Source: Paracoccaceae bacterium
GTDB lineage: Bacteria; Pseudomonadota; Alphaproteobacteria; Rhodobacterales; Rhodobacteraceae
Assembly (NCBI GenBank): GCA_023383015.1
Contig: JAHDXW010000018.1
Span: 1 to 64,000, forward strand
Length of the DNA stretch: 64,000 bases
Direction of reading: 5' to 3'
Shown: positions 17,408-26,901 of the stretch, one piece after another
Position numbering within the stretch: position 1 is the stretch's first letter
Layout of the letters: each line of letters begins with the position of its first letter
Translations under genes and position numbers: made by a program
Notes under the pieces: generated by a model
What the model was told of the DNA's origin: nothing
Databases searched by the model: none
The model's input: the letters and a program-made list of their open reading frames with translations, nothing else

Positions 17408-17608
17408 GAACGTCCTCCCTGCTGCGCCGGCCGGCGCGGATGCCCGGAAGGCTATGGCCCGGCCCCGGCATGGTCAACCGGCCCGGGGGGTGCCGGCGGG
17501 GCGACGGCGGGGCGATTTTTCCGCCCGCCCCTTCCCGCGCCGAGCCCGCGCCCCTACCTGCCGGCGCCGGATGCGGCCTGCGGCGGGCCGCCGGCGACGG
17601 AGGCCTGC

Positions 17609-18562
17609 GTGGTCTGGCTTGAACTCGGTGCAGGGCTCATCCTGCTGCTCCTCGGTGGCGAGGCGCTGGTGCGCGGGGCGGTGGGGGTGGCGACGCGGCT
17701 CGGTGTCTCGCCGCTCGTGATCGGGCTGACGCTCGTCGGCTTCGGCACCTCGACACCCGAGCTGATGGCCAGCGTGCAGGCGGCGCTGATCGGCGCGCCG
17801 GGCATCGCGGTCGGCAATGTCGTCGGCTCCAACATCGCCAACATCCTGCTCATCCTCGGCCTGTCGGCGGTGATCCTGCCGGTGGCGACACGGCCGCGCG
17901 CCTTCCGCCGCGACGGGGCGGCGCTCGTCGTCTCGGCGCTCCTGCTTGCCGGCCTCGCGCTGACCGGCACGATCGGCCGGGCCGCGGGCCTGGTGTTCCT
18001 CGCCGGGCTGGCCGGCTACACGATCTACAGCTTCCGCGACGAGCGTCACGCCGCCCCCGACGCACCGCCGGTCGCCGGCCCGCTGTCGCTCGGGGCGGGG
18101 CTGCTCTGGGCGCTCGGCGGTATCGCGGCGGTGGTCGGCGGGGCGGCGCTGCTGGTCGGCTCGGCCGTCGTCATCGCCCGCGCGGCGGGCCTGTCGGAAG
18201 CGGTGATCGGGCTGACGCTGGTCGCCGTCGGCACCTCGCTGCCCGAGCTCGCGACCTCGGTGCTGGCCGCGCTGCGCCGCCAGGGCGACGTCGCCTTCGG
18301 CAACATCGTCGGGTCGAACATCTTCAACATCCTCGGCATCCTCGGCGTGACCGGGCTGGTGGCGCCGGTCGCGGTGCCGGCCGAGGTGCTGGCGCTCGAC
18401 CTCTGGGTGATGCTCGGGGTGACGGGGCTGCTGGCCGTCTTCGCCGTCTCCGGCTGGCGGGTCTCCCGCGGCGAGGGGGCGGTGTTCCTCGTCCTCTACG
18501 GGCTCTACCTGGCGGTGCAGTTCACCCCGGCGCTGCGCGGCGCCCTCGGCCTGCCCGGCTGA
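17609..18562 (+). CDS. calcium/sodium antiporter (CaCA family)
   Basis: This encodes 317 aa with about ten membrane helices in two inverted halves. Both alpha-repeats are visible: VGFGTSTPELMASVQAAL with GNVVGSNIANILLILG, and VAVGTSLPELATSVLAAL with GNIVGSNIFNILGILG. These Glu-bearing repeats bind the cations; the protein exchanges Ca2+ or a related ion for Na+ or H+ across the inner membrane (YrbG-like). The GTG at 17609 is chosen because GGAGG lies a few bases upstream and the first helix begins directly after it. A long open frame upstream of this start is a shadow of the opposite-strand gene. Confidence 0.93.
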   Translation: MVWLELGAGLILLLLGGEALVRGAVGVATRLGVSPLVIGLTLVGFGTSTPELMASVQAALIGAPGIAVGNVVGSNIANILLILGLSAVILPVATRPRAFRRDGAALVVSALLLAGLALTGTIGRAAGLVFLAGLAGYTIYSFRDERHAAPDAPPVAGPLSLGAGLLWALGGIAAVVGGAALLVGSAVVIARAAGLSEAVIGLTLVAVGTSLPELATSVLAALRRQGDVAFGNIVGSNIFNILGILGVTGLVAPVAVPAEVLALDLWVMLGVTGLLAVFAVSGWRVSRGEGAVFLVLYGLYLAVQFTPALRGALGLPG

Positions 18563-18584
18563 GCCGGCCGGGTGCCCCGCCGCC

Positions 18585-18920
18585 CGCGGTCGGTGGCCGG
18601 TCGCTCCTTGAAGAGGCACGGAAGCCGGGACCGCCCCCTCGGTGCAAGGCCCCCGAGCGGTTGCCGGCCTCCCTGATCCCAGGCCCCGCCCGTGCGGCCC
18701 GCACGGGCGCTTCGCGTTCGGCGGGCTGCGTCGCCCCACCGGGGCGACGGTCCCGCCTCACCCCGCGGTCGGGCACTGCCCGTGGCTCTCTGGCGAGGCA
18801 GGGAGGCTGGGAACGTGTGCCTCCGCGCGCGCCCCCACCCGCCTGCGAGCGCCCCTGACACCAGGCCCGGCCCGTGCGGCCAGCACGGACAGCGCGCGAC
18901 CGCCCCCAAGGGCGGGCCGG
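18585..18920. repeat. two diverged copies of a ~150-bp extragenic element
   Basis: Two blocks offset by about 180 bases resemble each other. Both begin CGCGGTCGG (18585-18593 and 18764-18772). Both continue with an AGGCA-GGA/GG-AGGC/CC-GGGA segment, and later carry CCTGATCCCAGGCC (18672-18685) against CCTGACACCAGGCC (18854-18867). Each copy then has a GC hairpin: 18688-18708 is perfect with 9-bp arms, and the second copy has CCGTGC/GCACGG arms around GGCCA. No reading frame stands out. This looks like a duplicated REP/BIME-like extragenic palindromic element. It fills most of the 446-base gap between the antiporter and the ABC permease. Confidence 0.5.
18688..18708 (+). terminator. hairpin, possible terminator of the antiporter gene
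   Basis: GCCCGTGCG-GCC-CGCACGGGC forms a perfect 9-bp stem with a 3-base loop, followed by GCTTCGCGTT. It lies 125 bases after the antiporter stop. No U-tract is present, so termination is only suggested, and it may simply be the palindrome of the repeated element. Confidence 0.35.
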
Positions 18921-18960
18921 GGCAGGTTCCACAGCGGCCGGAACTGCCCTAGGATCGCGG

Positions 18961-18999
18961 CCAGCCAACCGCCCCAGCCAACCGCCCCAGCCAACCGCC
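18961..18999. repeat. 13-bp unit CCAGCCAACCGCC repeated three times
   Basis: Three exact head-to-tail copies of CCAGCCAACCGCC occupy 18961-18999 and end 9 bases before the ABC permease ATG. They sit where the ribosome binding site and 5' untranslated region should be. A 13-bp period is not a multiple of three, so copy-number changes would shift any overlapping frame. No Shine-Dalgarno sequence is visible here, so the repeats may affect initiation. Confidence 0.85.
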
Positions 19000-19008
19000 T
19001 GCGTGCCG

Positions 19009-19956
19009 ATGCTCCGCTTCGCCCTCTCCCGCCTCGTCTCGCTCGGTCTCAGCCTCGTGGCGGCCAGCCTCGTCATCTTCGCCGTCGTCGAGGTCGTCCC
19101 CGGCGACCCGGCGGCCTTCATGCTGGGGATGAACGCCGCTCCCGACACGGTGGCGGCACTGCGGCGGGAACTGGGGCTCGATGCCGCGCTGCCGGTGCGC
19201 TACCTCGGCTGGGTGACGGGGATGCTCGCCGGCGACTTCGGCATCTCCTACACCTACCGGGTGCCGGTGGCCGAACTCGTCGCCGCCCGCCTCGGCGTGT
19301 CGCTGCCGCTTGCCGTCTACGCGCTCCTGCTGTCGACCGCGATCGCCATGCCGGTCGGCCTGCTCGCCGCCGCCCGTCGCGGCCGGGCGGCCGACTGGGG
19401 CGTCATGGCCGGCACCCAGCTCGGCATCGCGGTGCCGAACTTCTGGTTCGCGATGCTGCTCGTCCTCGTCTTCGCGATCGAGCTGCGCTGGTTCGCCGCC
19501 GGCGGCTTCCCCGGCTGGGAGGCGGGCCTGTGGCCCAACCTCAAGGCGCTGACGCTGCCTGCCGTCGCCCTCGCCCTACCGCAGGCGGCGATCCTCGCCC
19601 GGGTGCTGCGCTCGGCGCTGATCGAGACCATGGACCAGGACTACATCCGCACCGCGCGCGCCAAGGGCCTCTCCGGGCGCCAGGCACTCCTCGCCCATGC
19701 GCTGAGGAACGCGATGATCCCGGTGCTGACGATCCTCGGTCTGCAGTTCTCGTTCCTGATCGCCGGCGGCATCATCATCGAGAACGTCTTCTTCCTGCCC
19801 GGGCTCGGGCGGCTGGTGTTCCAGGCGATCACCCAGCGCGACCTGATCGTCGTCGAATCGGTGGTCATGCTGCTCGTCTTCGCGGTCATCCTCGTCACCT
19901 TCCTCACCGACCTCGCCTATGCCGCGGTCGACCCGCGGCTCCGGCGGCGCGGATGA
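19009..19956 (+). CDS. dipeptide-type ABC transporter permease (DppB-like)
   Basis: This encodes 315 aa with six membrane helices. It opens MLRFALSRLVSLGLSLVAASLVIFAVVEVVPGDPAAFMLG, typical of DppB/OppB, and carries the ATPase-coupling EAA motif in DYIRTARAKGLSGRQALLAHALRNAMIPVLT. With the next two genes it forms an inner-membrane importer for peptides or other oligomeric solutes. A GTG at 19003 is an alternative in-frame start. No substrate-binding protein gene is adjacent on either side, so a distant one must serve it. The next permease overlaps by ATGA. Confidence 0.92.
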   Translation: MLRFALSRLVSLGLSLVAASLVIFAVVEVVPGDPAAFMLGMNAAPDTVAALRRELGLDAALPVRYLGWVTGMLAGDFGISYTYRVPVAELVAARLGVSLPLAVYALLLSTAIAMPVGLLAAARRGRAADWGVMAGTQLGIAVPNFWFAMLLVLVFAIELRWFAAGGFPGWEAGLWPNLKALTLPAVALALPQAAILARVLRSALIETMDQDYIRTARAKGLSGRQALLAHALRNAMIPVLTILGLQFSFLIAGGIIIENVFFLPGLGRLVFQAITQRDLIVVESVVMLLVFAVILVTFLTDLAYAAVDPRLRRRG

Positions 19957-20767
19957 GGTGGCCGCCCGCCCTTGCCGTCGGCGCGGCGCTCACGGCGGTC
20001 TTCCTCGGCGCCGCGGCGCTGTCGTTCCTGTGGACCCCCTTCCCCACCGACGGGATGGACATCGCCGCCCGGTTGCGCCCGCCGGGCGGGGCCAACCTTC
20101 TCGGCACCGACCATTTCGGCCGCGACACGCTGTCGATGCTGATGGTCGGCGCGCGCACCTCGCTGGCCGTGGCGGTCATCGCGGTGGGCTTCGGCATGGC
20201 CGCGGGGGTGCCGCTCGGCCTGCTGGCCGCGGCCACCCGCGGCAGCCTCGTCGACGAGGTGGTGATGCGCGGCAACGACCTCGTCTTCGCCTTTCCCGCC
20301 CTCGTCATCGCGATCCTCATCACCGCCGTCTTCGGCCCCTCGGCATTCAACGCCATCCTCGCCATCGGCATCTTCAACACCCCGGTCTTCGCCCGCGTCA
20401 GCCGCGGCGCGGCGCTCGCGCTCTGGACGCTCGACTACGTCCGCGCCGCCCAGGTGGCGGGCAAGGGGCGGGCGCGCATCTCGCTCGAGCACATTCTGCC
20501 CAACATCGCCAACCTGCTGATCGTCCAGGGCACGATCCAGTTCTCGCTCGGCATCCTCGCCGAGGCGGCGCTGTCCTACGTCGGCCTCGGCGCGCCGCAA
20601 GGCACGCCATCCTGGGGGCGGATGCTGGCCGAGGCGCAGACGATGATCGCGCTCGCGCCGCACACGGCCGTCTTCCCCGGGCTGACGATCGTGCTCGCGG
20701 TGCTCGGGCTCAACCTGATGGGCGACGGGCTGCGCGACCTCACCGACCCGCGGCTGCGGCGGGCGCG

Positions 20768-20771
<4 letters not shown>
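19953..20771 (+). CDS. dipeptide-type ABC transporter permease (DppC-like)
   Basis: This encodes 272 aa with six membrane helices. The N-terminal periplasmic loop has LLGTDHFGRDTLSMLMVGARTSLAVAV, a hallmark of DppC/OppC. The EAA loop reads DYVRAAQVAGKGRARISLEHILPNIANLLIV. It pairs with the DppB-like subunit to form the translocation path. Its ATG overlaps the previous stop and its stop overlaps the ATPase ATG (20768-20771), so all three subunits are coupled. Confidence 0.93.
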
Positions 20772-22354
<1,583 letters not shown>

Positions 22355-22428
22355 AGGCGGGGCGGCGGCATCTGGACCTTCCCCGGGCAAGCTGGTTCAG
22401 TGCCGGCACGCCAAGAGGAGGGACCCCC

Positions 22429-23295
22429 ATGGCCACCGGCCACAACATCCGCACCTTCTGGGACGGGCGCTGGCAGGAGGGCGACGCCTTCGTCATGCGC
22501 GCCGCCGACCATGGCAGCTGGCTCGGCACGACCGTGTTCGACGGCGCGCGCTACGCCCACGGACTCGCACCCGACCTCGCCGCCCACTGCGCCCGCCTCA
22601 ACCGCTCGGCCGAGGCGCTGATGATCACCCCGACGGTCCCGGCCGACGGCATCGAGGCCATCGTCCGCGACGGGCTGCGCCTCTACCCGGCTGATGCCGC
22701 CGTCTACATCCGGCCGATGTACTGGGCGATCGACGGCGGCGACCTCGGCGTGGTGCCGAAGCCGGGCTCCACCGGCTTCTGCGTCTGCCTCGAGGAGATC
22801 CCGCTCGCCCCGCCCGGGGCCTCCACCACCCTCACCACCACCCGCTTCCGCCGCCCGACGCTCGACAGCTCGGTCGTCAACGCCAAGGCCGGCTGCCTCT
22901 ATCCCAACAACGCGCGGATGCTGGCCGAGGCGCGGGCCAAGGGCTACGGCAACGCGCTGGTGGCCGACGCGCTGGGCAATGTCGCCGAGACGGCCACCGC
23001 CAACGTCTTCCTGGTCCGCGACGGCGAGGTCTTCACGCCCATCGCCAACGGCTGCTTCCTGGCCGGCATCACGCGCTCGCGCCACATCGCCAACCTGCGC
23101 GCCGACGGCATCACGGTGCACGAGACGGTGCTCGGCTTCGACGACTTCCGTTCCGCCGACGAGGTCTTCCTGTCGGGCAACCTGCACAAGGTGACGCCGG
23201 TGACCGAGTTCGACGGCACCCACTACCAGCTCGGCCCGCTGACCCGCCGGGTGCGCGCGCTCTACTGGGACTGGGCGAAGTCGGAGGGACGCTGA
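22429..23295 (+). CDS. ilvE: class IV (branched-chain type) aminotransferase
   Basis: This encodes 288 aa, fold type IV PLP enzyme. The PLP lysine lies in SSVVNAKAGCLYPNNARMLAEA, and the phosphate-binding and carboxylate segments GNVAETATANVFLV and GITRSRHI are present. It most likely transfers amino groups between branched-chain amino acids and 2-oxoglutarate. A D-amino-acid or 4-amino-4-deoxychorismate role is less likely given the strong fit to branched-chain enzymes of this order. An AGAGGAGGGA ribosome binding site lies just before the ATG at 22429. The symbol is provisional because several paralogues exist in these genomes. Confidence 0.8.
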   Translation: MATGHNIRTFWDGRWQEGDAFVMRAADHGSWLGTTVFDGARYAHGLAPDLAAHCARLNRSAEALMITPTVPADGIEAIVRDGLRLYPADAAVYIRPMYWAIDGGDLGVVPKPGSTGFCVCLEEIPLAPPGASTTLTTTRFRRPTLDSSVVNAKAGCLYPNNARMLAEARAKGYGNALVADALGNVAETATANVFLVRDGEVFTPIANGCFLAGITRSRHIANLRADGITVHETVLGFDDFRSADEVFLSGNLHKVTPVTEFDGTHYQLGPLTRRVRALYWDWAKSEGR

Positions 23296-23303
23296 GGGAC
23301 GCT

Positions 23304-23337
23304 GCCGGCCGCGCACCCCGTTGCCACCGCGGCCGGC
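23304..23337 (+). terminator. stem-loop after the aminotransferase gene
   Basis: GCCGGCCGCG (23304-23313) pairs perfectly with CGCGGCCGGC (23328-23337) around a 14-base loop, starting 9 bases after the stop codon. There is no T-run, so this is a probable RNA stem-loop or weak terminator. Confidence 0.4.
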
Positions 23338-23370
23338 CTCGGCCACACTCCCCCGCCGGAGGGAACCCCG

Positions 23371-23826
23371 ATGCGCAAGTTCCTCGTCGTCCTCGACGAC
23401 AGCCGCGAGTGCCTGAACGCGATGCGGTTCGCCACTCTGCGCGCCGCCCACACCGGCGGCGGCGTGCAGATCCTCGCGGTGATCCCGCCCGAGGAATACC
23501 AGCACTGGATCGGCGTGGCCGACCTGATGCGGGCCGAGGCGCGCGAGCGCATCGAGGCCCATTTCGAGGTCTTCGCGAAGTGGATGCGCAGCCGCCACGG
23601 GGTCGCGCCCGAACTCGTCATCCGCGAGGGCGAGCCGGTGGCCGAGATCCTCGCCCAGATCCGCGACGATACCGAGATCGGCGTGCTGGTGCTCGGTGCC
23701 TCCACCGAAAGTGCCGGGCCGGGGCCGCTGGTGACCCAGCTGTCGCGCTCCTCGGGCGGGCTTCCGGTGCCGCTGACGATCGTCCCCGGCGGGCTGCCCA
23801 AGGAACGGCTGGAGGCAATCACGTGA
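23371..23826 (+). CDS. universal stress protein family
   Basis: This encodes 151 aa with a single Usp fold. It begins MRKFLVVLDDSRECLNAMRFATLRAAHTGGGVQILAVIP and has the nucleotide-loop region VLVLGASTESAGPGPLVTQLSR, a partly altered form of the G-x2-G-x9-G-S/T ATP motif. Usp proteins help survival under stress by mechanisms that remain unclear. A GGAGGG ribosome binding site precedes the ATG. The stop overlaps the start of the MFS gene (GTGA at 23823-23826), so this stress protein is coupled to a transporter. Confidence 0.9.
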   Translation: MRKFLVVLDDSRECLNAMRFATLRAAHTGGGVQILAVIPPEEYQHWIGVADLMRAEARERIEAHFEVFAKWMRSRHGVAPELVIREGEPVAEILAQIRDDTEIGVLVLGASTESAGPGPLVTQLSRSSGGLPVPLTIVPGGLPKERLEAIT

Positions 23827-25058
23827 CCGCACGGGCGCGCGCGCCGGCGCTGGCCGACGGGCCGGCGGCCTGGGCGCGGCTGGCCGCCGCGCTCGGGATC
23901 GGCATCGCCGGCAACGTCGGCATGTGGGCGATCATCGTCATCCTGCCCGCCGTCGAGGCCGAGTTCGGCACCGGCCGCGCCGCCGCCTCGCTCACCTACA
24001 CCGCGGCGATGCTGGGCTTCGGGCTCGGCAACCTCGTGATCGGGCGGGTTGCCGACCGCATCGGCTTCGCCCCGGCGCTGGCCGCCTCCGCGCTCTTGAT
24101 GGCGGCGGGCTTCGCTGCCGCCGCGGCAAGCCCCACGATCGGCGTGCTGACGGCGGTGCAGTTCGTCATCGGGCTCGGCTCGGCCTCGGCCTTCGGCCCG
24201 CTGATGGCCGATGTCTCGCACTGGTTCGAGCGCCGCCGCGGCTTCGCCGTCGGGGTGGCGGCCTGCGGCAACTACCTGTCGGGTGCCATCTGGCCGATGC
24301 TGCTTGCCGGCGTGCTGGCCGACCACGGCTGGCGCGCCGTCTGCCTGGTGCTGGCCGCCGCGGTGCCGGCGATCGTGCTGCCGCTCACCCTGGCCATGCG
24401 CCGCCCCGCACCCGCCGCACTGCACGCCCGCGCCACCCAGGCCGCGGCCGACCGCGCCGCCCGCACCGGCCTGCCGCCGCGGCTGCTGGTGGGGCTGCTG
24501 TTCGTCGCCGGCATCGCCTGCTGCGTGGCGATGTCGATGCCGCAGGTGCATATCGTCGCCCTCTGCGTCGGTCTCGGCTACGGCCCGGCGGTGGGGGCCG
24601 AGATGCTCTCGCTCATGCTCGCCGGCGGCGTCGTGTCGCGGCTCGCCTTCGGGGCCCTCTCCGACCGGCTGGGCGGGGTGCGCACGCTGCTGCTCGGCTC
24701 GACCCTGCAGGGCATCGCGCTGCTGCTCTACCTGCCCTCCGAGGGGATGACCTCGCTCTATCTCGTCAGCCTCGTCTTCGGCATGTCGCAGGGCGGGATC
24801 GTGCCGGCCTATGCGCTGATCGTGCGCGAATACCTGCCCGCGCGCGAGGCCGGGGCGCGGGTCGGGCTGGTGATCATGGGCACGCTGCTCGGCATGGCGC
24901 TGGGCGGCTGGATGTCGGGCTGGATCTACGACGCCACCGGCTCCTACCGGCTGGCCTTCGTCAACGGCATCGCCTGGAACGCGCTCAACCTCCTCCTTGC
25001 GGTGACGCTGGTGCTGCGCAGCCGCGGTCCGCGGCTGCCCGCGGCCGTCCATCCCTGA
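23823..25058 (+). CDS. MFS transporter
   Basis: This encodes 411 aa with twelve predicted membrane helices and a cytoplasmic loop in the middle (RRPAPAALHARATQAAADRAARTG). The motif-A-like loop GRVADRIGF after helix 2 and its second-half copy GALSDRLGGVRT identify the major facilitator superfamily. The pattern resembles the oxalate/formate and monocarboxylate antiporter subgroup; the solute is unknown. The GTG start at 23823 overlaps the stop of the stress-protein gene by 4 bases. Confidence 0.88.
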   Translation: MTARARAPALADGPAAWARLAAALGIGIAGNVGMWAIIVILPAVEAEFGTGRAAASLTYTAAMLGFGLGNLVIGRVADRIGFAPALAASALLMAAGFAAAAASPTIGVLTAVQFVIGLGSASAFGPLMADVSHWFERRRGFAVGVAACGNYLSGAIWPMLLAGVLADHGWRAVCLVLAAAVPAIVLPLTLAMRRPAPAALHARATQAAADRAARTGLPPRLLVGLLFVAGIACCVAMSMPQVHIVALCVGLGYGPAVGAEMLSLMLAGGVVSRLAFGALSDRLGGVRTLLLGSTLQGIALLLYLPSEGMTSLYLVSLVFGMSQGGIVPAYALIVREYLPAREAGARVGLVIMGTLLGMALGGWMSGWIYDATGSYRLAFVNGIAWNALNLLLAVTLVLRSRGPRLPAAVHP

Positions 25059-25079
25059 GGCCGGCAGGGGGGGCCAGCC

Positions 25080-25108
25080 TTGACAGGGGGCGGGCCGGGG
25101 CGCATATC
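25080..25108 (+). promoter_or_regulatory. candidate sigma-70 type promoter for nfuA-tsaB-rimI
   Basis: A perfect -35 hexamer TTGACA (25080-25085) is followed after 17 bases by ATATCC (25103-25108), about 24 bases upstream of the nfuA ATG. The -10 match is only moderate. Position and spacing are right for a promoter driving the three overlapping genes that follow. Confidence 0.5.
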
Positions 25109-25132
25109 CGACCAAACCGCTCGGAGATGGCG

Positions 25133-25690
25133 ATGTTCATCCAGACCGAATCCACCCCCAACCCCGCGACGCTCAAGTTCCTGCCCGGCGAGCCGGTGCT
25201 GGGCCGCGGCGCGGCCGACTTCCCCACCCCCGAGGCGGCCGCCGCTTCGCCGCTGGCGCGGCGCATCTTCGCGGTCGACGGGGTGGCGGCGGTGTTCCTC
25301 GGCGCCGACTTCATCAGCGTCACCAAGTCCGAGGGGGTCGAGTGGCAGCACATCCGCCCCGCCATCCTCGGCGCGGTGATGGAACACTACCATTCCGGCG
25401 CCCCCGCCATCGACGGCACGGCCGCCGAGGCGCATGGCCACGCCTCCGGACCGGATGCCGAGATCGTCCAGCAGATCAAGGACCTGCTCGACACCCGCGT
25501 ACGCCCGGCAGTGGCCCAGGACGGTGGCGACATCACCTTTCACGGCTTTGACCGCGGGGTGGTCTACCTGCACATGAAGGGGGCCTGCGCGGGCTGCCCG
25601 TCATCGACGCTGACGCTCAAGATGGGTATCGAGAACCTGCTGCGCCACTACATCCCCGAAGTCACCGAGGTGCGCCCGGTTGCCGCCTGA
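25133..25690 (+). CDS. NfuA/NifU-type iron-sulfur cluster carrier
   Basis: This encodes 185 aa. The N-terminal Nfu_N domain opens MFIQTESTPNPATLKFLPGEPV. The C-terminal NifU domain carries the cluster-binding C-x-x-C in MKGACAGCPSSTLTLKMGIENLL. It carries a [4Fe-4S] cluster between two subunits and delivers it to target enzymes. The second ATG (25133) is chosen because it gives the canonical N-terminus and correct spacing to GGAG at 25123-25126; the first ATG at 25127 would add Met-Ala. The tsaB start lies inside its last codons. Confidence 0.93.
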   Translation: MFIQTESTPNPATLKFLPGEPVLGRGAADFPTPEAAAASPLARRIFAVDGVAAVFLGADFISVTKSEGVEWQHIRPAILGAVMEHYHSGAPAIDGTAAEAHGHASGPDAEIVQQIKDLLDTRVRPAVAQDGGDITFHGFDRGVVYLHMKGACAGCPSSTLTLKMGIENLLRHYIPEVTEVRPVAA

Positions 25691-26345
25691 GGCGGACCGC
25701 CCGGCCCTCGTCCTCGGCCTCGACACCTCCGGCGCCTGGGTTGCCGCGGCGCTGGTGCAGGGCGGCCGGCCGCTCGCCGCCGGCGAGACGGCGATGGCCA
25801 CCGGCCAGTCCGAGCGGCTCTTCCCGCTCGCGGCGGGCCTGCTGGCCGCCGCCGGGGCGGACTGGGGCGATCTCGATGCGGTCGGTGTCGGCACCGGGCC
25901 GGGCAACTTCACCGGCCTGCGCATTGCCGTCGCGGCGGCGCGCGGCCTCGCCCTCGGCCTGTCGGTTCCCGCCGTCGGTGTCGGCCGGCTCGAGGCGCTG
26001 GCCGAGGGGCTGGGGCGGCCGCTGATCGTCGCCGCCGCCGCCGGCCGCGGGATGGCCGCGCTCGCGCTTGCCAGCGGGGCCGGGGTGGGGGAAGCCGCGC
26101 TCGTGCTCGAGGGCGTCCTGCCCGACCGCTGGCGCGGCTCGGGCCTCGCGGTTGCAGGCGACGGCGCGGCCGCGCTTGCCGCCGCGACCTGCGGTCCGCT
26201 CCTCGTCCCGCCGCTGCCGCTCGCCGTCGCCATCGCCACCATCGCCGGCCGCCGCCGCGCGGCGCCCGCGCCGCGACCCGCCCCGCTTTACCTGCGCCCG
26301 GCCGACGCCGCGCCGATGGCACCGCCGCCGCCTCTCCGGCAATGA
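25680..26345 (+). CDS. tsaB: tRNA threonylcarbamoyladenosine biosynthesis protein TsaB
   Basis: This encodes 221 aa of the ASKHA-fold YeaZ/TsaB family. Motifs are LVLGLDTSGAWVAAALVQ and DAVGVGTGPGNFTGLRIAVAAARGLALGL. It acts with TsaD and TsaE to make the t6A base at position 37 of ANN-decoding tRNAs. The first in-frame start is TTG at 25680, overlapping the nfuA end by 11 bases. The C-terminal half is degenerate, as is usual in this family. It is followed by rimI with an ATGA overlap, the standard alphaproteobacterial pairing. Confidence 0.93.
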   Translation: MPPEADRPALVLGLDTSGAWVAAALVQGGRPLAAGETAMATGQSERLFPLAAGLLAAAGADWGDLDAVGVGTGPGNFTGLRIAVAAARGLALGLSVPAVGVGRLEALAEGLGRPLIVAAAAGRGMAALALASGAGVGEAALVLEGVLPDRWRGSGLAVAGDGAAALAAATCGPLLVPPLPLAVAIATIAGRRRAAPAPRPAPLYLRPADAAPMAPPPPLRQ

Positions 26346-26797
26346 CCCCCGCTGCCCTCGCCGCCCTGCACGCCGCCTGCTTCCGCCGCCCCCGGCCATG
26401 GACGGCGGCCGAGTTCGCCGCGCTCCTCGGCCAGCGCACGACGGTGCTTGCGGCCCTGCCGGACGGCTTCGCGCTCGGCCGGGTGGCCGCCGACGAGGCC
26501 GAACTGCTGACCCTCGCCGTTGCCCCCCACGCCCGCCGCCGCGGCCTCGGCGGGCGGCTCCTTGCCCTCTACGAGGCCGAGGCGCAGGCCCGCGGCGCCC
26601 GCACCTCCTTCCTCGAGGTGGCGGCCGACAACCTGCCCGCCCGCGCCCTCTACGCCGTTCGCGGCTACGCCGAGGCCGGCCGCCGGCCGGGCTATTACGG
26701 GGCCGACGCCGGCGCGCCCGAGGCCGACGCGATCCTGCTGCAAAGGCCGCTCGGGGGCGCCCCGACCGGCCCTGCCGGGGTGCCAGAATCCTGTTGA
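26342..26797 (+). CDS. rimI: ribosomal protein S18-alanine N-acetyltransferase-like GNAT protein
   Basis: This encodes 151 aa. The acetyl-CoA site of the GNAT fold is seen in LLTLAVAPHARRRGLGGRLLALYEAEAQARGA, followed by FLEVAADNLPARALYAVRGYAEAGRRPGYY, which matches RimI closely. It acetylates the N-terminal alanine of ribosomal protein S18. It is the third gene of the nfuA-tsaB-rimI unit. The candidate promoter of the next transporter operon overlaps its stop codon. Confidence 0.9.
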   Translation: MTPAALAALHAACFRRPRPWTAAEFAALLGQRTTVLAALPDGFALGRVAADEAELLTLAVAPHARRRGLGGRLLALYEAEAQARGARTSFLEVAADNLPARALYAVRGYAEAGRRPGYYGADAGAPEADAILLQRPLGGAPTGPAGVPESC

Positions 26798-26822
26798 CCA
26801 GCCGCACCGGCTGCGGCCTTAT
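26794..26822 (+). promoter_or_regulatory. weak candidate promoter for the BMP-type transporter operon
   Basis: TTGACC (26794-26799) overlaps the rimI stop and is followed after 17 bases by CCTTAT. The first gene of the operon starts about 80 bases further on with a GGGAG ribosome binding site. The -10 match is weak. Confidence 0.3.
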
Positions 26823-26901
26823 GGCGGCGATCCGCAAGAGATCCGTCGCAGAACGGGCGCCGCCGCGAACGCTGCGCCCGCAACCAGACCGGGAGACATC
26901 C

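Noticed and set aside
15572-18562. A 996-codon open frame on the plus strand covering the antiporter and the region before it
   Set aside because: Only its last 318 codons encode the antiporter. The rest is Arg/Pro/Gly/His-rich shadow of the phosphopantetheinyl transferase and DapA-family genes on the other strand, a common artefact of very high GC content.
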